From positions 2,190,140 through 2,254,139 of the forward strand of contig NZ_JAGGMN010000001.1 in assembly GCF_017875325.1 (NCBI RefSeq): DNA of 64,000 bases. The letters run 5' to 3'. This DNA comes from Methanofollis sp. W23 (GTDB lineage Archaea > Halobacteriota > Methanomicrobia > Methanomicrobiales > Methanofollaceae). The notes below the pieces were generated by a model that saw only the letters and a program-made list of their open reading frames with translations, made no database searches and had not been told where the DNA came from. Shown here one piece after another: positions 17,340 through 25,477 of the stretch (position 1 is the first letter of the stretch; each line of letters opens with the position of its first letter). A program made the position numbers and the translations under genes.

Positions 17340-19253
17340 ATGCGAGTTCTGGCAATCGGTCTTGGAGGGGCGGGGAACAGAGTAGTCAACCGACTTTATG
17401 ACCATGACAGGCGCAGCAAGGTCTTTTGTATGAGCGCTCTTGCCATCGATCTTGATGCAAACACGCTTCTCCAGCTCGACACCCTGCCGTCTGAGGCGCA
17501 GGTCTTCTTCCCCCCGATCGACCCATCCAACCCCTATGATGTCGAAAGAAATGTCGATATCGAAGAGGTGATGACGAGGATCCAGCGGGTCGATACGGTG
17601 GAGATCGATGCGATCATGATCTTCGCGGGGCTTGGCGGGACGATGGTCGACCTGGTCCCTCTCATCATGCCCCAGATGCGAGAGACTTTTCTCGAACCGA
17701 TCTTTGCAGTGGTCACCCTCCCCCGCACGGAGGAAGGGAAGAAGCGTTCGGCAAAGGCAGCGGACGACCTTGAGATGATCCATGATCTCTTCGACGCCAC
17801 GATCGTCTTTGACAACGAGACCTGGTACCAGAAGATCAGGTCGTCTGATGCCAGGGCGATCACCGACCCCTTTGGTACCATCTCCTATACCAGGAACCCA
17901 AGGCTCGTAAATTCACTTCTCAACGAACAGATCGCAAGACGCATCGGTCTTCTGCTCAGGGCTGGCGAGTTCAACAACGAGGGGCTTGACGTCGGGGAAC
18001 TGGTCCTCGATGCAGGCGAGGTGCTCAACACCCTCACAGGAATGGGGACGGTCGCGGTCGGCTATGCGGTCGAACGTCTTCACTCAAGTCCCCTTGATGT
18101 CCTCAGTTTCTGGAAGACGGCCAGGCAATACATGGAGGGGTCGCATAAGAGGGCGGCGCGGATCGTCAAACTTGCAAAGAAGGCGATCTACGAGGAGATC
18201 TCGGTGCCCTGCGATCTCACCAGCGCAGAGAAGGCCCTGGTCCTGGTGGCGGGACCGAGCCAGGAACTGAGCCTCAAGGGTTTTGTGACAGTGAGAAAGT
18301 GGGTCGACCGGAGCATCGCCGGGCTTGAGATGCGGTCTGGCGACTACCCGGTGAAGAACACCAAGTTCGTGGGGATCATCATCGCCCTCTCTGGCGTGCA
18401 GAATGTGCCGAGGATCGAGGAGTTGAAGGTGTTGCGTGACGAGTACCGGCGGGAACTCGAGATCGAGGCGATGAACGCCGAGGCGGAAGCAGAGGCAGAG
18501 GCCAAAGCCCTGGTCAGCGCAGATGAACTTGAGGCGGAGAGCCGGTACTGGGAGGCACCAGGAGATCCGCTGGCGCCCCCGGTGGCATCGTCGCCAGGTG
18601 GAGACCGATATTCTATGCCTGAACAGTATGACGTCCCTGAGAGACATGATGAGATGCTCAACCTTGGCGGGGGAGGAAAGCCCAGGAAACGCAAAGATGA
18701 CGACGAGACACTCAAGATCAGTCTCTCAAGCGATCATCTTACGCAGAAAGACGACGATGACAGGGCGGTCATGGTCCCTGGTGTCGGGAAGCAGGCGCCC
18801 CGCGATATTACCAGGATGACGGCGATCGACCTCCCCCAGGCTCCGAAGGACTCGGCCCTCGGCGCGACTGTGAGTCACACATACCTGAAAAAACCAAAAG
18901 AGGTCGACTTCAGGGAGATCAAGATCGATGCGGTCCCGATGGCGAAGGACGAGGCGCTCACCGGCGAGCACATCCATCTCAGAGATACGGTGAGGCCGGC
19001 AAACGATGAGGTCTTCAAGGGGGGGGGCGTCAATCTCAAGGATGTTGTAAAAAAGGCGAAAGACGATATTCTGGACGGGAAAAAAGTCAAATTGTCTGAT
19101 TTTACAACTCCTGTTGACTCGGTCCTGCGCGGCGGAAAAATTTCCCCAAAAAAGGCCCCTAAGGAGATCGTACCTGGCAAAGGAAAGATCTCGGTCATCA
19201 AAAACGAAGAAGAAGAAGAAGAGCAGGCAGACGGGATCGACTGGATCACGTAG
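17340..19253 (+). CDS. Tubulin/FtsZ-family protein with long repetitive C-terminal tail
   Basis: 637 residues. The first ~375 resemble FtsZ/CetZ-type GTPases. GLGGAGNRVVNRL is the N-terminal nucleotide loop, GLGGTMVDLVPLI stands where FtsZ has GGGTGTG (so it is degenerate), and NNEGLDVGELVLDAGEVLN aligns with the T7 loop, keeping an Asp. An Ala/Glu-rich stretch (about 378-400) leads into a ~230-residue low-complexity tail. Residues about 500-615 hold five or six repeats of the form h-x-h-x-D-x-h-x-x-A-x-D-x-h-h-x-G, then an acidic end. Probably a cytoskeletal or scaffold protein; polymerisation and GTP hydrolysis are unproven. It ends eight bases inside the convergent NrpR gene. Confidence 0.8.
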   Translation: MRVLAIGLGGAGNRVVNRLYDHDRRSKVFCMSALAIDLDANTLLQLDTLPSEAQVFFPPIDPSNPYDVERNVDIEEVMTRIQRVDTVEIDAIMIFAGLGGTMVDLVPLIMPQMRETFLEPIFAVVTLPRTEEGKKRSAKAADDLEMIHDLFDATIVFDNETWYQKIRSSDARAITDPFGTISYTRNPRLVNSLLNEQIARRIGLLLRAGEFNNEGLDVGELVLDAGEVLNTLTGMGTVAVGYAVERLHSSPLDVLSFWKTARQYMEGSHKRAARIVKLAKKAIYEEISVPCDLTSAEKALVLVAGPSQELSLKGFVTVRKWVDRSIAGLEMRSGDYPVKNTKFVGIIIALSGVQNVPRIEELKVLRDEYRRELEIEAMNAEAEAEAEAKALVSADELEAESRYWEAPGDPLAPPVASSPGGDRYSMPEQYDVPERHDEMLNLGGGGKPRKRKDDDETLKISLSSDHLTQKDDDDRAVMVPGVGKQAPRDITRMTAIDLPQAPKDSALGATVSHTYLKKPKEVDFREIKIDAVPMAKDEALTGEHIHLRDTVRPANDEVFKGGGVNLKDVVKKAKDDILDGKKVKLSDFTTPVDSVLRGGKISPKKAPKEIVPGKGKISVIKNEEEEEEQADGIDWIT

Positions 19254-20199
19254 AGAGAATTCTTGAGAACGGGATGGTGCCTGCGCCGATCTCGGTTTTG
19301 ATCGCGCATCCCAGTTCGACTGCATGGCCGATGAGGTTCATGCTGGAATATGAGACGATCGAGAGCCGGTAGGGTTCTTTCGAGAGGTTGAACACTTTTT
19401 CTCCCATCTCAACAGGAAAGAGGAACCCGGCAGATCGCATGGCGGCGGCGATCTCTTCGACATAGGTCTGTGCCGGGAGCGGGACTTTTCTGACATTGGC
19501 AAGGGCTGTCCCGGTGCCGGTGGCGACATAGGCGGAGATCGAGGTGAGGCCGGCAGAGATGAAGAGTTGGAGGGGGTCGATGCTGGTCCCGCGGTAGGAG
19601 ACAAGGTCGGCAAACCCGGCAGGGCGGCCGTCATGGATGGCAAGTCTGCCCCCGTACTTCATCTCCACCGGAATGCCAAGGCGCTGGAGGACGCCGTCCA
19701 TGGTGACCGAGCAGACGGTGATGAACCCGGTGTGGCCGGGGGGGACGCGGGGGTCGTCGTCGACGAGGCGGTATGAACTGAAAAATCCGCACCTGGTCGA
19801 GAGTACGGCGTCATATGCCTGTTTCACCCGGTCGACCTCGGCGTCGGGGACGACCGAGAGGTTGTAGGCGACGTCGCCGGTGGAGGTGGTGGGGTCAAAG
19901 GTGGTCCTGACCGCAAGGCGTTCCAGTTTGGAGATGATGAACCCGATCCGCTCGCCGACAAGGGCGCTCTCGATCTCGGCGACGCCCCTGGGAGTGAGAA
20001 CCCGGCCGCGGTTGCCGACTTTTCTGGTGAACCCCATCTCGTCGAGGGAGCGGAGGTAGTACTGGACCGCACGGTCGGAGAGGACGAACCCATGTTCGGC
20101 CATCAGTTCAGAGAGCCTCTTGGCGCCCATCGGGTCGGGGTGCTCCTTGAGGATCCTGAGGATCTCGACATATTTGCGCTCGGTCCGGATCTGACTCAT
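19246..20199 (-). CDS. NrpR-type transcriptional repressor (HTH + NrpR/DUF128 domain)
   Basis: 317 residues. Residues ~1-75 are a winged helix (RKYVEILRILKEHPDPMGAK, then a recognition helix at SDRAVQYYLRSLDEMGF). The rest is one NrpR regulatory domain with GHTGFITVCSVTMDGVLQRLG. NrpR represses nitrogen-fixation and glnA genes in methanogens, with 2-oxoglutarate as inducer; here only one regulatory domain is present, so it would pair with itself or another subunit. Its ATG overlaps the stop of the upstream nucleotide-hydrolase gene (ATGA). No nif gene is in the window, so the target is unknown. Confidence 0.88.
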   Translation of the reverse strand: MSQIRTERKYVEILRILKEHPDPMGAKRLSELMAEHGFVLSDRAVQYYLRSLDEMGFTRKVGNRGRVLTPRGVAEIESALVGERIGFIISKLERLAVRTTFDPTTSTGDVAYNLSVVPDAEVDRVKQAYDAVLSTRCGFFSSYRLVDDDPRVPPGHTGFITVCSVTMDGVLQRLGIPVEMKYGGRLAIHDGRPAGFADLVSYRGTSIDPLQLFISAGLTSISAYVATGTGTALANVRKVPLPAQTYVEEIAAAMRSAGFLFPVEMGEKVFNLSKEPYRLSIVSYSSMNLIGHAVELGCAIKTEIGAGTIPFSRILST

Positions 20200-20633
20200 C
20201 TGGCTCCGACCACTCCTTCACTGTCCTGGTAGCGTCCGTGATAACATACGGCACCGTCGCCGACCTCGTGGAGGATCATCTGGACGACCCGTTCGCCTTC
20301 AGGGAGGACGACCTCTTCGGCACCCATGTTGACGAGGCAGAGAGTAAGTTGGCCCCTGAACCCTGGGTCGACAAAGCCGCCGCCAAGGAGCACCCCGCGT
20401 CTCGCGTACGAGGAGCGGCACCGGAGGGTGGCGGCAAGGTCGCCGGGGATCTCCACGTGTTCGAGGCTCGGGACCAGGGTCAGGGTGCCGGGCGCAAGAG
20501 CGATCTCCTCACCGGCCCGCAGGTCATAAGAGGCGGGCTGGAGGGAGGTGTCACTGAACGGGGTGATGACCAGCCGTCCCGCTTCCTCGGAGGTTCTCAG
20601 GCGCGACTGGATCTCAGCAGATGAGAGGATCAT
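20196..20633 (-). CDS. dCTP deaminase/dUTPase-family protein (probably dUTP diphosphatase)
   Basis: 145-residue member of the trimeric dUTPase/dCTP deaminase fold, which keeps dUTP low and supplies dUMP. Visible motifs are RCRSSYARRGVL (phosphate-binding loop) and GGFVDPGFRGQLTLCLVN, followed by GERVVQMILHEV. Deaminases have Glu in the TLE position (E138 in E. coli Dcd); here it is Cys, so deamination is doubtful and dUTP hydrolysis more likely. The internal ATG opening MILSSAEIQSRL was chosen over an upstream start that adds 23 unconserved residues. It is co-transcribed with the NrpR gene. Confidence 0.8.
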   Translation of the reverse strand: MILSSAEIQSRLRTSEEAGRLVITPFSDTSLQPASYDLRAGEEIALAPGTLTLVPSLEHVEIPGDLAATLRCRSSYARRGVLLGGGFVDPGFRGQLTLCLVNMGAEEVVLPEGERVVQMILHEVGDGAVCYHGRYQDSEGVVGAR

Positions 20634-20769
20634 TGTAGTAGTTGATGGTGCCGGAAAAGGCTTAATATCTTGTGATATGATATATAGCAGGACATAGCCC
20701 ATTTCTTCTTTCCGGCCGGCTCCTTTTCCAGACCGGCAAGAGGATCAGGGGGCACGACCCGTAGGTCAT

Positions 20770-20841
20770 GGACCCATGGGGTAGAGGATATCCTCCTGGG
20801 CTTCGAACCCAGGGACGCGGGTTCGATTCCCGCTGGGTCCG
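20770..20841 (+). tRNA. tRNA-Arg (anticodon UCG)
   Basis: 72-nt cloverleaf. Acceptor GGACCCA pairs with TGGGTCC and the discriminator is G. The anticodon stem CTGGG/CCCAG holds the loop CTTCGAA (anticodon TCG, reads CGA), and the T-arm is GCGGGTTCGATTCCCGC. No intron, CCA not encoded. It is followed at once by T-runs. Confidence 0.95.
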
Positions 20842-20858
20842 TTTTTGTGATTTTTTTT
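20842..20858 (+). terminator. T-run terminator after tRNA-Arg
   Basis: TTTTT then TTTTTTTT separated by GTGA, directly after the tRNA; typical archaeal oligo-T termination. Confidence 0.6.
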
Positions 20859-21581
20859 GGTTTTGTAGAAACGCATCCTTTTTCATCAGGTTTACTCTCC
20901 AGTTTTTCTCATGCACATGGGCCTGTCGCCCTGAGGACTCTCTCGGAGATCAGAGATCTTCTCGAACTCGCTATCGCTCGTTTTCCCCGAGCTTCATGGA
21001 TGGAGATCGAACCGGAAAGATAGATATGATGATCGTGAAGAGGGCACTGCCATCCTTGCCCCCATTAGAGGTGTGGGAATTTATGCTTGCCAGCACCCAT
21101 ATCCCAGAGATCAACACATTCCCCTGAATCCCCAATTTTCGAGAGTGCCCCTGGTGTGATGGAGGGAGGTAAAGAGAGAGCATATCACAAAACTCTCTCA
21201 GGGTGAAGATTTCCTCGAACCGAAACCGCATCTTTCCAGACCTCAGAATCATCCTCAACCAGGGAGTGTGCCGTCCCCCCCGGACCACGATAGAGCATGA
21301 AAGGCAGAATCGATGAGCATTACCATGACGAGTGCGTCGCAGTCCACGACCTATCATGTAGCAGGGGGTTCGGAGAGTATCACGCTCCCCAGAGAAATGG
21401 TCATCAGAAAAGTTCTACAAAGCCTACAAAACCATACTTCTCAAGTGGACGACTTCCATGAGATCCCATAAATCATCCAGAAAAACTTCACCAAACCCAA
21501 AAAAAGAGTTCTAGTCCTATATTATAAGCCTGAAAACAGTTCAGGGAAAAAGGATCGCTTCCCCCCATGAAATCGGCCCAT
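20859..21581. other. Intergenic region after tRNA-Arg
   Basis: About 720 bases without a credible gene. One half terminal repeat (TTCTACAAAGCC, 21413-21424) and a GCCGTCCCCCCCGGACCAC-type GC block are visible. Otherwise AT-mixed, possibly a decayed repeat. Confidence 0.5.
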
Positions 21582-24500
21582 TTATTCCATCTTTATGTAC
21601 GTTTTTTCATTCAAGAGTTTCCTGAGGTCAGCATCCGTGATACAATAACGCGAACCGGCATCCTCGGTGTCGGCCACGACTCTGATATCATAGAGAGTTA
21701 AGGGGAGATCTCTGATATCAAGTCTGGCCTCTTCGCGTTTCTCACCCTTCCCGGCAGTCCTGGTCCCGGCCTGGGCCCAGGATCCATGTTCCGAACGATA
21801 CTCGATCGTCTCGGTGACCGTGCTGTTCCCGGTGTAGTTGAGGGTCCAGGCGAGGTCCAGGTTCTGACGCGTGACTCCGGTCACCTCAAGATCTTGGAGG
21901 TCAAGGGAGGCGTTCCCGAGCGGGGTGTTGTTCAGCGCCCGCATCACGGTCAGGTAGGTGTTGGGGATCTTGAGATCGTCTTTCCCATCGTTGAAGGTCA
22001 ATACCGAGTTATTATCCAGGATTTTCACATTGCCGATGGCATCCGGGTTTGGCAGGACTTTCAGATGGAAGGTGGTCTGCCAGGTCTGGTTGAGTTTGAT
22101 GGTCCCGACGTTGAAGTACAACTCCCCTTTCGACCAGTTCTCTCTGTCATCATAGGTCTTCGGGTAGCCTTCAACACCATCCCCATTGAACCAGACCTTA
22201 TCTTCACGGGTGGAGGGGACGTATGAGAAGGCTTCGTTCCCAGGCACCGTCCACTCAGACGTGTTGGTGCTCACCGTGACATCTTTGAAGTCGAGGGCAA
22301 GCGTGGTGTTGACCCCGGCCTCCTCCCTGAGTTCGCCGGCGATCGAACGGTAAATCTCTTCAATGTTGGCCGCCGTGCCACTGTAGTATCGACCTGTCAG
22401 TATTTCCTCATCTATATTGACAGCAGTCGACTCTGCAAGCCTTTTGAGAGTCCCTGTTCCATCAGATGACAGATCATCATCATAACCGATCGCGTAGATC
22501 AGAACGCCATTATTCCTAGCATAAACCGATAAGTTCTGCTCGGCATCGGAGAGATCAGTGAAACTATAATATCCCCTCATGAGATCTCCATAGTCCTCAG
22601 GATTATCTATCGGAACCCAAACTTTCTCATAATGCCCCTTGAGGAAACTATCCCATACCCAATACTCACGCCAATAACCATCAGGGTCTCCCCGTGCCAG
22701 CGGGTCCCCATACCAGTTGTAGTCACCATCAGAGAGGAGAATCGCCGCTTTTATCGCACCAGGATCAACTTCCGAATTCCCTTCTCCACTCAGTTCTTTG
22801 ATCGCTCGGTATAGTCCATACCGTAGAGGGGTACCAGAGTCTGGAACAATACTGTCAAGTTCAGCCTTAACAAGAGAGTGATCCTCAGTGAGCGCCAGAT
22901 CTACAGTAGCATAATCGAGATATTGTTTAGGGACATCATACCAATTATCAGTATATGATTCTGGATCTCGAAACGATGACTCTCCAGGTTCATCTATCTG
23001 ATTATAATTCCCAGTGTTCCTGCCAAAAGTCACAAGGCCGACCTTGTCACCCTCATCCACAGAAGCAACAAATTCTTTTCCCGCTTCCCGCACTGAATGC
23101 ATCCGGTCAGGATCATTATGGAGCATACTTCCTGACCGATCAGTGCAGATTACAGCGTTCACTTTTTTCGGCTCCAGTTTGTACCCATTCCCGATCAACG
23201 TGATATTCACCTCAACGGTCTCGTTCCACGCCGCCTTCGGGGGGGTGACATTGGTGATGACACTGAGGTACGGGACATTGGTCCAATTCAAGTTCAGGGG
23301 TTCCTGATACGAATTCCACACCGCTTCTACCCAGCATCCAGCATGTGCCGTCGGATATCCATTGCCTGTGAACGACCCTGGCCAGAGAGGGGCGACGGCA
23401 TACCCGCGTTCATCGGTGTTCGCCGTTGTTGTATCCTCTTCCGTTCCCTCCCACTGCGGGAGTTCGACCTGGGTATCTCCATAGTGACTCTTAATAGTGA
23501 AGGTGACCGTCTCCCCCTCGACCGGGTTCCCTTTCGCGTCCATCACTTTCGCCATCACCTGGGCGGGTTTGGCATTCGGGACGTCACCGCTCGGCATCAT
23601 CTGGGGATAGGCGCTGAGGACCATCTGGACCGGTTCGGTGCTCGTGAACTCGACGACCTGGGTATCAGAGAGGCTCTCGTTTTCGAGGGTCTTTGCAGTG
23701 ATCGTCACCTCTCCCACCGAGTCCTTCGGACCATAACTGATCGCCGCCCGGCCGGCCCGGTTTGTGTGGATGGTCCGGTCCTCTTCTTTCTCCAATGAGG
23801 TGTTGACGACGATCGCAGTGCCGTTACAGGGGTTCCCGTATCGGTCCTGGACGAAGTACGTGATGACAAAGACACCCTCGCCATTTGCCGGAACCCATCG
23901 CTCGTCCGGGTCGACCACAGCGTTGAGTGTGTATGGGATCGGCTCTCCAATACCTAGTATCGTGAGGTACCGGTCTTTCACCGCCCCTGGCAGAGCGATA
24001 TACACGATGTTCTCCCCTGCCACCGTATCGGTCGTAAGAGGAGCGCGGACCTCCCCGCTTCCATCGACTTGAACGGTGATCTCCTTCTCTCCCCCTCCAA
24101 AGTGGGCACCATCATCCGGAGACCCCACATAGAATGTGACATTCTCAGCGCTGCGGCGGTCATCGATCAGGTTCCCATACTCATCCTCCATCGAGAGAGT
24201 GATCTCTGTCGTCGAACCGGCCGTGACCTCATCGTTGCACTCTATAGACTGGATCCGATATGGCGCCGCGTGATCGATCCCCACCTCACACTCGTCAGAG
24301 ACAGATCCGTCCCCCTCACCCCAGACCGCAGAGACCACCACATCCCCGCTCTTCGTCCCGGGGATAAATCTCGTCACCGCCTTCCCTTCGGCATCGGTCG
24401 CGAGCGTCGTCCGGGAAAACGAGCCCCGCGCCGGATCGCAGGAGAAGACGACCTCGGCCCCTGCCTGCGGATTGCTGCCATTCGTCACCGTCGCGGTCAC

Positions 24501-24647
24501 CACCGCCTCCCCGGGGTCGCCCGCGATCAGCCACGCGGTATCGGCCTCGACCGATATCTGCGGCCCCTCCCCGGCTGTGGCGGTCATGCAGATGATAAGG
24601 AGCCCGAGAAAAATGAACAGGCACCTGGTACGGGATACTTCGATCAT
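21582..24647 (-). CDS. Large secreted protein with Ig-like (Big_1-type) repeats and a von Willebrand factor A domain
   Basis: 1021 residues. An N-terminal signal peptide (basic start, then LFIFLGLLIICMTATAG) directs export. Several Ig-like invasin-type domains follow, for example TVTNGSNPQAGAEVVFSCDP. A vWA domain begins near residue 500 with the metal-site motif CTDRSGSM. The C-terminal third is beta-rich (DLEVTGVTRQNLDLAWTLNY). No C-terminal membrane helix or PGF-CTERM is seen, so it is probably released or held non-covalently. Its paralogue is the next gene upstream. A TATA box 26 bases before the ATG indicates a leaderless mRNA, which decides this start over one 96 bases upstream. Role: adhesion or cell-surface binding, inferred. 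Confidence 0.82.
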   Translation of the reverse strand: MIEVSRTRCLFIFLGLLIICMTATAGEGPQISVEADTAWLIAGDPGEAVVTATVTNGSNPQAGAEVVFSCDPARGSFSRTTLATDAEGKAVTRFIPGTKSGDVVVSAVWGEGDGSVSDECEVGIDHAAPYRIQSIECNDEVTAGSTTEITLSMEDEYGNLIDDRRSAENVTFYVGSPDDGAHFGGGEKEITVQVDGSGEVRAPLTTDTVAGENIVYIALPGAVKDRYLTILGIGEPIPYTLNAVVDPDERWVPANGEGVFVITYFVQDRYGNPCNGTAIVVNTSLEKEEDRTIHTNRAGRAAISYGPKDSVGEVTITAKTLENESLSDTQVVEFTSTEPVQMVLSAYPQMMPSGDVPNAKPAQVMAKVMDAKGNPVEGETVTFTIKSHYGDTQVELPQWEGTEEDTTTANTDERGYAVAPLWPGSFTGNGYPTAHAGCWVEAVWNSYQEPLNLNWTNVPYLSVITNVTPPKAAWNETVEVNITLIGNGYKLEPKKVNAVICTDRSGSMLHNDPDRMHSVREAGKEFVASVDEGDKVGLVTFGRNTGNYNQIDEPGESSFRDPESYTDNWYDVPKQYLDYATVDLALTEDHSLVKAELDSIVPDSGTPLRYGLYRAIKELSGEGNSEVDPGAIKAAILLSDGDYNWYGDPLARGDPDGYWREYWVWDSFLKGHYEKVWVPIDNPEDYGDLMRGYYSFTDLSDAEQNLSVYARNNGVLIYAIGYDDDLSSDGTGTLKRLAESTAVNIDEEILTGRYYSGTAANIEEIYRSIAGELREEAGVNTTLALDFKDVTVSTNTSEWTVPGNEAFSYVPSTREDKVWFNGDGVEGYPKTYDDRENWSKGELYFNVGTIKLNQTWQTTFHLKVLPNPDAIGNVKILDNNSVLTFNDGKDDLKIPNTYLTVMRALNNTPLGNASLDLQDLEVTGVTRQNLDLAWTLNYTGNSTVTETIEYRSEHGSWAQAGTRTAGKGEKREEARLDIRDLPLTLYDIRVVADTEDAGSRYCITDADLRKLLNEKTYIKME

Positions 24648-24666
24648 ATAACGATCAGATCGTCTT

Positions 24667-24679
24667 TTAATATATATAG
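24667..24679 (-). promoter_or_regulatory. TATA box of the vWA/Ig-like protein gene (leaderless)
   Basis: Minus-strand CTATATATATTAA centred 26 bases before the ATG, so transcription should start at or next to the start codon. Confidence 0.55.
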
Positions 24680-25477
24680 TTTCGCCAGAGCCGATGATCA
24701 TATGATCCTTTCTTTTCAAAAAATGAGGACTTAGAACCAACATCTCATGATATAATCAATTGAAGATATATCAGGAAAATTTCTGGATGAAAAAGAAGAT
24801 ATATGAGTCTTCAAAAATAATTCTCGACATACCAGACACCACGAAATGAAAAGGGACCGCCTCAGGATAACCCCTCGCATTTTTGGAAGGGAATCATCGC
24901 CCCCCCTCTCCCGGGGGGAGGATCCCCCTATGGACACGGGGCCCCGGGATGACATGGGCTCTGGAGAACGCGACCAGAGAGATCTGAGATGGCCTCTACA
25001 AAAAAGGGTTCTGTAGAAACCCTCACCCTTTATGGGTGCACGCGCGATTCTACCGTCTTCCCTCATGAATCCCACCAAGGGCGGCAAACCCCCAGCCCTC
25101 TGGGATGAAGATTGAGCCAGAAGGCATATTCGAACGCCCTGAAGGGGGATTGCCGTCCCTGACCTATCGTGGTGCGAGGGGTTGGAGGGGCGGCAAACCC
25201 ACAGTCCCCTGTGCGAGCGATTGGTGGCGGACGGCACTACGCTCTCCATGGTCATTGATGGTGCCCTCCCGGCCCCATCCTACAGGGCGGACCTCCAGTC
25301 TCCCGTGGATCTGCGATTTTTCAGTATGCGGCCGGAGGGAACCTGAGACGATCCACAGGTCTTTGAAAGCACCCCCGGCATGGTGATGAAAAAAGGGGGG
25401 TGATGCACATGTTCCCCCTCAATAGGGGGCGGGATCCTACAGAGCCGAAACACAAAAAAAGATCTGGGTCAGAGGGC
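24680..25477. other. Intergenic mosaic between the two vWA paralogues
   Basis: About 800 bases with no gene that I can support. It holds a composite repeat running from the half-repeat near 25007 to the inverted copy at 25446, plus GC-rich blocks such as CCCGGGGGGAGG near 24910. The stretch from 25007 to 25150 aligns by eye with 62374-62520. Confidence 0.55.
25007..25446. mobile_element. MITE-like element, copy 2 (composite, 440 bp)
   Basis: Left end GGTTCTGTAGAA (one mismatch to consensus), right end TCCTACAGAGCC (one mismatch). The left 140 bases closely follow the half-element at 62374. The larger size suggests two fused or nested copies. Non-coding. Confidence 0.45.

Noticed and set aside
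19246-19253. Overlap of the tubulin-like and NrpR genes as a sign of frameshift
   Set aside because: Both genes are full length and converge; an eight-base overlap of stops is normal in compact genomes.
20662-20916. Minus-strand frame across tRNA-Arg
   Set aside because: It covers the tRNA gene on the opposite strand and reads low-complexity sequence; not a gene.
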